This document shows, one piece after another, positions 5,176 to 9,740 of a stretch of DNA of 9,740 nucleotides (position 1 is the stretch's first letter; every line of letters starts with the position of its first letter). A program made the position numbers and the translations under genes. A model generated the notes under the pieces. It was not told the origin of the DNA, did no database searches, and worked only from the letters and a program-made list of their open reading frames with translations. This DNA comes from Spirochaetaceae bacterium (GTDB lineage Bacteria > Spirochaetota > Spirochaetia > Treponematales > Breznakiellaceae). Where the stretch lies: contig JAIRTD010000164.1 of NCBI GenBank assembly GCA_031255115.1, forward strand, positions 1 to 9,740, written 5' to 3'.

Positions 5176-6978
5176 ATGCCCTGTGCAGACAACGAATCCG
5201 AAAAATCCGGAGCGGCCCAAAAACTTGATCTCATACGCCACTCGGTGAGCCATATCATGGCCCAGGCGGTAACGGCGCTTTTTCCCGGAACCCAGGTGGC
5301 CATAGGCCCTTCAATCGAGAACGGCTTTTACTATGATTTCCTTCTCCCCGGAGCCATAAGCGCCGAGGATCTTCCTTCCATTGAGGCGGAGATGAAGAAG
5401 ATCATTGATTCCCGCCAGGATTTTGTCGAGGTGGAAGTGAGCCGGGAAGAGGCAAAAAACCGTTTTGCCGCCGAGCCCTTTAAGCTCGAACTTATCGACG
5501 AGCTGCCCCAAAACGAGCCTGACGGAAGGCCGGTCAAAATCACCATATACGAAAACAGGGATGCCGAAGGCAAGCTCCTCTGGGCCGATCTCTGCCGGGG
5601 CCCCCATGTAAAGAACACCAGGGAGATCAATTCCGCGGCCTTCAAACTCATGAACATAGCCGGCGCTTACTGGCGGGGCGACGAAAAGCGGCCCATGCTT
5701 ACCCGCATTTACGGCACCGCCTGGGAAAATCCCAAGGACCTTAAAGCCTACCTCAATTTTCTTGACGAAGTTGAAAAGCGCGACCACCGCAGGGTGGGAA
5801 AGGAGATGGACCTCTATTCAATCCATGAGGAAGCCGGAGCGGGGCTTATTTACTGGCATCCCAACGGCGGACGCATGCGGGTTGCCGTCGAAAATTTCTG
5901 GCGCGCCGAACATTACCGGAACGGCTACGAAATACTGTATACCCCCCATATCGGAAAATCCTGGCTTTGGGAGACTTCGGGCCATCTGGGTTTTTACAAG
6001 GGCAATATGTATTCGCCCATGGAAATTGACAACCAGGATTACATTATCAAGCCCATGAACTGCCCCTTCCACATCATGATTTACAAGAACAAGGGAAGGA
6101 GCTACCGGGAACTTCCCCTGCGCTGGGCGGAGCTGGGAACCGTGTACCGCTATGAGCGGAGCGGTGTGCTTCACGGGCTGCTCAGGGTCAGGGGCTTTAC
6201 CCAGGACGACGCCCATATTTTTTGTACCCCTGAGCAGATGGAAAGCGAGATACTCGAAGTTCTCAGGTTCAGCCTCAGAATATGGAAGGTGTTTGGCTTT
6301 AAGGACATCAAAGCCTATCTCGCCACCAAACCAAAAGAAAGCGTAGGCGAACAGAGCCGCTGGGACGCGGCGCTTGAAAGCCTCCGCAAGGCCGTCAGCG
6401 CCGAGGGTCTTGAGTACGAAATTGATGAGGGCGGCGGCGCTTTTTACGGCCCCAAGATAGATCTTAAAATTAAAGACGCTCTGGGCCGCGAATGGCAGAT
6501 GACCACCATCCAGTTTGATTTTAATGAACCTGAACGTTTTGACATGACCTTTGTGGACGCCGACGGCCAGCACAAGCGGCCCTATATGGTACACCGCGCC
6601 CTCCTCGGCAGTCTTGAGCGTTTCTTCGGCGTTTTGATAGAACACTTTGGCGGCGCTTTCCCCGTATGGCTTGCCCCGGAACAGGCCGCGGTCATTCCGG
6701 TTTCGGAAGCCTTTAACGCCTACGCAAAGCAGGTAACGGCGGAACTCAAGGCGCTGGACCTGCGAGTGTCGGCGGAGCTTGATGATTCGCGGCTTAACGC
6801 GAAAATCCGGGACTGCCAGAACAGGAAGATTCCCTACATGCTCGTGGTGGGCCAGCGGGAAGCCGACGAAGGCGCCGTGTCCATACGGCGCAGGGACGGA
6901 AAGCAGATGGTCATGAAAGTTTCTGAATTTGCCGATTACGCCCTTAAAAAAGCGGAATCCCGGGACCTGGAACTGTAA
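5176..6978 (+). CDS. thrS: Threonyl-tRNA synthetase lacking the N-terminal TGS domain
   Basis: Charges tRNA-Thr with threonine in the cytoplasm and hydrolyses mischarged Ser-tRNA-Thr. The 600-residue protein has a 16-residue leader, then the editing domain with HSVSH (22-26) and CRGPH (140-144). The class II catalytic core follows, with motif 2 around RYERSG (325-330), the zinc ligands Cys296 (MNCPFH), His347 (DDAHIF) and His473 (MVHRAL), and motif 3 at LLGSLERF. The anticodon-binding domain covers about 505-590. The three zinc ligands sit exactly 38 residues earlier than E. coli Cys334, His385 and His511, so the core is colinear. What is missing is the roughly 60-residue TGS domain that opens the 642-residue E. 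coli enzyme. It is last in the plus-strand block and converges on feoB. Confidence 0.99.
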   Translation: MPCADNESEKSGAAQKLDLIRHSVSHIMAQAVTALFPGTQVAIGPSIENGFYYDFLLPGAISAEDLPSIEAEMKKIIDSRQDFVEVEVSREEAKNRFAAEPFKLELIDELPQNEPDGRPVKITIYENRDAEGKLLWADLCRGPHVKNTREINSAAFKLMNIAGAYWRGDEKRPMLTRIYGTAWENPKDLKAYLNFLDEVEKRDHRRVGKEMDLYSIHEEAGAGLIYWHPNGGRMRVAVENFWRAEHYRNGYEILYTPHIGKSWLWETSGHLGFYKGNMYSPMEIDNQDYIIKPMNCPFHIMIYKNKGRSYRELPLRWAELGTVYRYERSGVLHGLLRVRGFTQDDAHIFCTPEQMESEILEVLRFSLRIWKVFGFKDIKAYLATKPKESVGEQSRWDAALESLRKAVSAEGLEYEIDEGGGAFYGPKIDLKIKDALGREWQMTTIQFDFNEPERFDMTFVDADGQHKRPYMVHRALLGSLERFFGVLIEHFGGAFPVWLAPEQAAVIPVSEAFNAYAKQVTAELKALDLRVSAELDDSRLNAKIRDCQNRKIPYMLVVGQREADEGAVSIRRRDGKQMVMKVSEFADYALKKAESRDLEL

Positions 6979-7061
6979 GCGCTTAAAGCAACACCTCAAG
7001 GCAACGCCTCAAAACAGCGGGACATTTTGGTTTTACTGCCGCGGCGTTTCTGTTTGTGGCA

Positions 7062-7089
7062 TCAGGCGGCCGGGAGGCCTGCCGCCTGA
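7062..7089. other. Perfect 9-bp inverted repeat at the thrS/feoB convergent junction
   Basis: TCAGGCGGC (7062-7070) and GCCGCCTGA (7081-7089) form a perfect GC-rich stem with a 10-nt loop that itself contains AGGCCT. The stem includes the feoB stop codon and its last residues, and lies 84 bp beyond the thrS stop codon. Its position between convergent genes suggests a shared termination structure. No U-run follows on either strand, so intrinsic termination is uncertain. Confidence 0.3.
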
Positions 7090-9233
7090 AGGACCAGGCT
7101 TCCAAGATTAAACACCAGAAAACTTACTATCCACCCCAGGAGAAAGAGCGCCACGATTTCAAAGCCGACCCATTTCCAGCCCAGTTCGGCCCTCATGGTT
7201 GCCAGGGCGGCAAAGCAGGGCGGAATAATCAGTATAAAAAGCATCAGGGAGAGGGCGACAAGGGGCGACATGGCCGGATCATTCCGTATCGCGTAACGGA
7301 GCCCTTCGCTTTGCTCGTCTTCTCCGGAGCCGACCCGGTAGAGTATCCCCATTGTCGAAACAATTACTTCCTTGGCGGCAAAACCGGTTACCGACGCGAC
7401 AGAGATTTTCCAATCAAAACCCAGGGGCTTAAAGGCGGGCTCTATGGCCCTGCCGAGTTTGCCCGCATAACTGCGCCTGAGCCCTTCTTCGGCTATGGCG
7501 GTTTCGAGAAAGGCGGCCTGTTCGGATTCGCCGGCCAAAGGATGAGCGGCGGTATATGAAGCAAGCATATCCGCGCGCTCGGCGCCGCTTAATTCATACC
7601 GGGGAAAAGTCGTAATGGCCCAAATGAGAATCGCCGAGGAAAGGATGACCGTGCCCGCTTTTTTTATGTACTGCCAGGTCTTTTCCCAGACATGCCAGAG
7701 TATGCCCCGAAGCGTAGGAGCGCGGTAGGGCGGCAGTTCCATCACAAAGGGCGTGGGATCGCCTTTCAGCACAGTGTGTTTAAGCAGCAGCGCCGACACC
7801 AATGCCAGGACCACGCCCGCGACATAGATGAGCATCACCATGTTCGCCTCGTATCCGGGAAAGAGCGCCGCGGCAAGCAGCACATGCACGGGGAGCTTTG
7901 CCCCGCAGCTCATAAGGGGCGTAATAAGCACGGTAATAATACGGTCCCGCCTGCTTTTTAAAGTACGGGAAGCCATAATCGCCGGAACCGAACAGCCAAA
8001 ACCAAGCATCATGGGAAAAATAGACTGCCCGTGAAGCCCAAAGGCGTGGAGCAGTTTATCAGTGGCAAAGGCCGCTCTGGCCATATAGCCCACATCTTCA
8101 AGAATGGAAAGAAGAAAGAAAAGAATCACAATCAGGGGCACAAAGGAAAACACGCCGCCGACGCCGCCTATGACGCCGTCCACAATCAGCGAGCGCAACA
8201 CCTCGCCGGGAATGATCTGTTCAAATAGCGAACCGAGAAACGTAAAAGCCGACTCAAGCATCGCCGTCGGATAGGAACCGATGATAAAGGTAAGCTGAAA
8301 CACTAACCAGAGAACGGCGATAAAAACCGGCAGGGAAAGAAAGCGGTTCATAATCACCCGGTCTATGGCCTGGGTCAGCGAAAAGTCAACGGTTTTGACA
8401 AGCTCAAGCGCCTCCTGTACCGCGCCGCGTATATAGCCGTAGCGCTGCTCGGTAACAATAATTTCGGCATCCTTGCCAAAGTGCTTTTCTATCCAGACAA
8501 CCGCGTCCCGCGCGGCGGAGACAATGGCTTCCCGCTTATCATGTTCGGCAAGCCGTTCATAGGCGTTGGCGTCTTTTTCGAGGAGCTTAATCGCCATCCA
8601 GCGCGCCGGATACCTGGCGGAAAAACGGGTATCAGCATCAATAAGCGCCGAAAGCCCGGTCAGCTTTGCTTCAATCTCATTGCCATATTGAATCATGCGC
8701 CCGGTTTCGTACTGTCCCGAAACAAGCGCGTCAATACAGTCAAGAAGCGCCTCGGTTCCCGTTCCCTTTGACCCGACTGTCTTAACCAGCGGAATTCCCA
8801 GAGCACCGGCAAGCTGCTTGACGTCTATGCGTATGCCGTTTGCCTCGGCCTCGTCGCTCATATTGAGAGCGCCGATAAGCGGAATCCCCAATTCCTGGAA
8901 TTGGAGGCAGAGGTAGAGGTTTCTTTCAAGATTGGTTGAATCAAGAACATCTATAATGAGATCGGGTTTTTCTTCCAGAATGAAGTCCCGTGTAACAACC
9001 TCGTCCAGAGAATAGGCGGTAAGGCTGTAGATACCGGGAAGGTCGATAAAACGGTACTGCCGCTGCCCCCGTATCCTTATCCCCTCGCGCTTTTCCACCG
9101 TAACGCCGGGATAATTCCCCACCTTGTGGTGCGCTCCGGTAAGGGCGTTAAAAAGCGTTGTCTTGCCCGAATTGGGATTGCCTGCCAGGGCAATGCGCAA
9201 GACCGGTTTATCCAAACCCAAAGACTTATCCAT
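7062..9233 (-). CDS. feoB: Ferrous iron transport protein B (FeoB)
   Basis: Inner-membrane Fe(II) importer with a cytoplasmic G-protein domain. The 723-residue product has the GTPase motifs G1 GNPNSGKT (18-25), G3 DLPG (64-67), G4 NMSD (124-127) and a G5-like SKGTGT (155-160). A helical spacer follows to about residue 290, then a polytopic membrane region starting near 300. The first Gate motif is GCSVPAIMASR with conserved Cys414, followed by SCGAKLPVH (442-450) and the MELPPYRAP loop. The second Gate is around GFAAKEVIVSTMG in the C-terminal third. E. coli FeoB is somewhat longer (773 residues), and no cysteine-rich C-terminal tail is present here. The ATG at 9233 lies inside the end of feoA (8-base overlap), so translation is probably coupled. 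No feoC is seen downstream, where the gene meets thrS. Confidence 0.98.
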   Translation of the reverse strand: MDKSLGLDKPVLRIALAGNPNSGKTTLFNALTGAHHKVGNYPGVTVEKREGIRIRGQRQYRFIDLPGIYSLTAYSLDEVVTRDFILEEKPDLIIDVLDSTNLERNLYLCLQFQELGIPLIGALNMSDEAEANGIRIDVKQLAGALGIPLVKTVGSKGTGTEALLDCIDALVSGQYETGRMIQYGNEIEAKLTGLSALIDADTRFSARYPARWMAIKLLEKDANAYERLAEHDKREAIVSAARDAVVWIEKHFGKDAEIIVTEQRYGYIRGAVQEALELVKTVDFSLTQAIDRVIMNRFLSLPVFIAVLWLVFQLTFIIGSYPTAMLESAFTFLGSLFEQIIPGEVLRSLIVDGVIGGVGGVFSFVPLIVILFFLLSILEDVGYMARAAFATDKLLHAFGLHGQSIFPMMLGFGCSVPAIMASRTLKSRRDRIITVLITPLMSCGAKLPVHVLLAAALFPGYEANMVMLIYVAGVVLALVSALLLKHTVLKGDPTPFVMELPPYRAPTLRGILWHVWEKTWQYIKKAGTVILSSAILIWAITTFPRYELSGAERADMLASYTAAHPLAGESEQAAFLETAIAEEGLRRSYAGKLGRAIEPAFKPLGFDWKISVASVTGFAAKEVIVSTMGILYRVGSGEDEQSEGLRYAIRNDPAMSPLVALSLMLFILIIPPCFAALATMRAELGWKWVGFEIVALFLLGWIVSFLVFNLGSLVLQAAGLPAA

Positions 9234-9477
9234 TATGGGAAATCATAGTTGCATCAGTCTCCTCGACTTCAATACCCTCGGCCTCATAACGCCGAATCAG
9301 AATATCATAGCCCCGAATCCGAACCTGCACCGGTCCCCGGAAAAAGCCCTTCCGTACAACCCGGCCTTCGGTTCCCTCGGTAAAACCCATGTCGGCCAAA
9401 CGTTTTCCTACTTCTTTTTTCAGCACTACCTGCTTTACATTAAAAAACGCCCCGTTGGGAATATCTGATAAACGCAT
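9226..9477 (-). CDS. feoA: Ferrous iron transport protein A (FeoA)
   Basis: A small cytoplasmic SH3-like protein that works with FeoB in Fe(II) uptake, probably by modulating the transporter. The 83-residue product has the family layout. An N-terminal beta region is followed by KRLADMGFTEGTEGRVV (about 25-41), where R-L-x-x-M/L-G-F-x-x-G is the hallmark. Next come a proline-containing turn (GPVQVRIRGYD) and a final strand IRRYEAEGIEV. The ATG at 9477 follows AAGGA at 5-nt spacing. It is the first gene of a two-gene feoAB operon, and its last 8 bases are also the start of feoB. A plausible promoter lies about 35-60 bp upstream. No clear Fur-box palindrome is visible there. Confidence 0.94.
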   Translation of the reverse strand: MRLSDIPNGAFFNVKQVVLKKEVGKRLADMGFTEGTEGRVVRKGFFRGPVQVRIRGYDILIRRYEAEGIEVEETDATMISHNG

Positions 9478-9510
9478 TATCTTCCTTTTGTTTTAATCCT
9501 GATACCTTCT

Positions 9511-9539
9511 ATAGTACTAAAAAAGCGGAACATTTTCAA
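9511..9539 (-). promoter_or_regulatory. Putative promoter of feoAB
   Basis: On the minus strand, TTGAAA (9534-9539) and TACTAT (9511-9516) are separated by exactly 17 bp. They match the -35 and -10 consensus at 5/6 and 4/6 positions. Transcription would start near 9504, leaving a leader of about 27 nt with the Shine-Dalgarno at its end. I see no obvious iron-responsive operator overlapping it. Confidence 0.5.
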
Positions 9540-9542
9540 TAG

Positions 9543-9588
9543 ACCGGCTGTGCCGGAGGCGGGTCCGCGCCAACTCCTTAAAGCCGGT
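9543..9588. other. Nested GC-rich inverted repeat between two divergent promoters
   Basis: ACCGGCT (9543-9549) and AGCCGGT (9582-9588) are perfect 7-bp arms. Between them lies GCGG/CCGC (9559-9562 and 9565-9568). An alternative small stem CCGGC/GCCGG (9544-9548 and 9552-9556) competes with the outer one. The element lies upstream of both predicted promoters, so it would be in neither leader. It may be an operator, a terminator from outside, or nothing. Confidence 0.3.
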
Positions 9589-9678
9589 AACAGGAGACTA
9601 ATCGTATAACGGAATCTGCAAGCAATGTTAATTGATGCTGTTCCTGGGCCCGGTTGGTTTTGAAACGGTCTCAACGGA

Positions 9679-9707
9679 TTGCCAACGGTATGTGTTTAGG
9701 CTAGGAT
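9679..9707 (+). promoter_or_regulatory. Putative promoter of the plus-strand gene beginning at 9733
   Basis: TTGCCA (9679-9684) and TAGGAT (9702-9707) are spaced 17 bp apart and match consensus at 5/6 and 4/6 positions. A start near 9714 would give a short leader carrying AGGAGG. Three AACGG pentamers (9664-9668, 9673-9677, 9684-9688) surround the -35 box. Confidence 0.4.
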
Positions 9708-9732
9708 TAGGAAATACTTACAGGAGGCGCTT

Positions 9733-9740
9733 GTGGATAT
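9733..9740 (+). CDS. Start of an unidentified gene, cut by the window end
   Basis: A near-perfect Shine-Dalgarno AGGAGG (9722-9727) is followed after 5 bases by GTG, then GAT and an incomplete codon. An overlapping TTG at 9731 is a poorer start with only 3-nt spacing. With a promoter-like sequence just upstream, this is very probably a real gene divergent from feoAB. Too little is present to say what it encodes. Confidence 0.55.

Noticed and set aside
5818..6999. Long minus-strand open frame (393 codons) opposite thrS
   Set aside because: It is a shadow caused by codon bias in thrS. The translation shows no recognisable domain, while thrS has all catalytic motifs.
9477..9674. Minus-strand 65-codon open frame filling the gap upstream of feoA
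   Set aside because: It has a TTG start without a Shine-Dalgarno and low-complexity content, and it runs through the predicted feoA promoter. Coding is unlikely.

Overview
This is a bacterial chromosomal window holding mostly housekeeping genes. It carries three transcription blocks and the first bases of a fourth. Base composition is moderately GC-rich by eye. The gene content does not name the organism. Several proteins resemble those of host-associated anaerobes such as spirochaetes (Treponema-like), but that is a weak impression. Support is limited to a FeoAB ferrous-iron system, a type II pantothenate kinase and a threonyl-tRNA synthetase without a TGS domain.

Left block (1-3296). A minus-strand proline-biosynthesis set reads proA, proB, proC. 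It makes gamma-glutamyl phosphate (ProB), reduces it to glutamate semialdehyde (ProA), and reduces the cyclised pyrroline to proline (ProC). The set is bracketed by two inverted copies of a palindromic repeat (1-90 and 3196-3296). The copies are identical over 90 of 91 positions and face each other with the operon between them. Each contains an interrupted 42-bp palindrome, and the complete right copy also has a 31-bp palindrome. The right copy contains the likely ribosome binding site of proA. This is the most unusual structure in the window.

Middle block (3344-6978). Plus-strand genes encode a D-2-hydroxyacid dehydrogenase of unknown substrate, a type II pantothenate kinase (CoaW-like) that starts on the base after the dehydrogenase stop codon, and threonyl-tRNA synthetase (thrS) behind a strong Shine-Dalgarno. 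The thrS product has editing, catalytic and anticodon-binding domains but lacks the usual N-terminal TGS domain.

Right block (7062-9477). The minus-strand ferrous iron transport genes feoA and feoB overlap by 8 bases. They converge on thrS, and a 9-bp inverted repeat sits across the feoB stop codon. Upstream of feoA, a 255-bp intergenic region holds a plausible feoA promoter, a small structured GC-rich element, and a divergent promoter plus Shine-Dalgarno for a plus-strand gene whose first codons (GTG at 9733) run off the window.

I see no CRISPR array, transposase, phage gene, tRNA or rRNA. Apart from the inverted repeat pair, the region looks ordinary.
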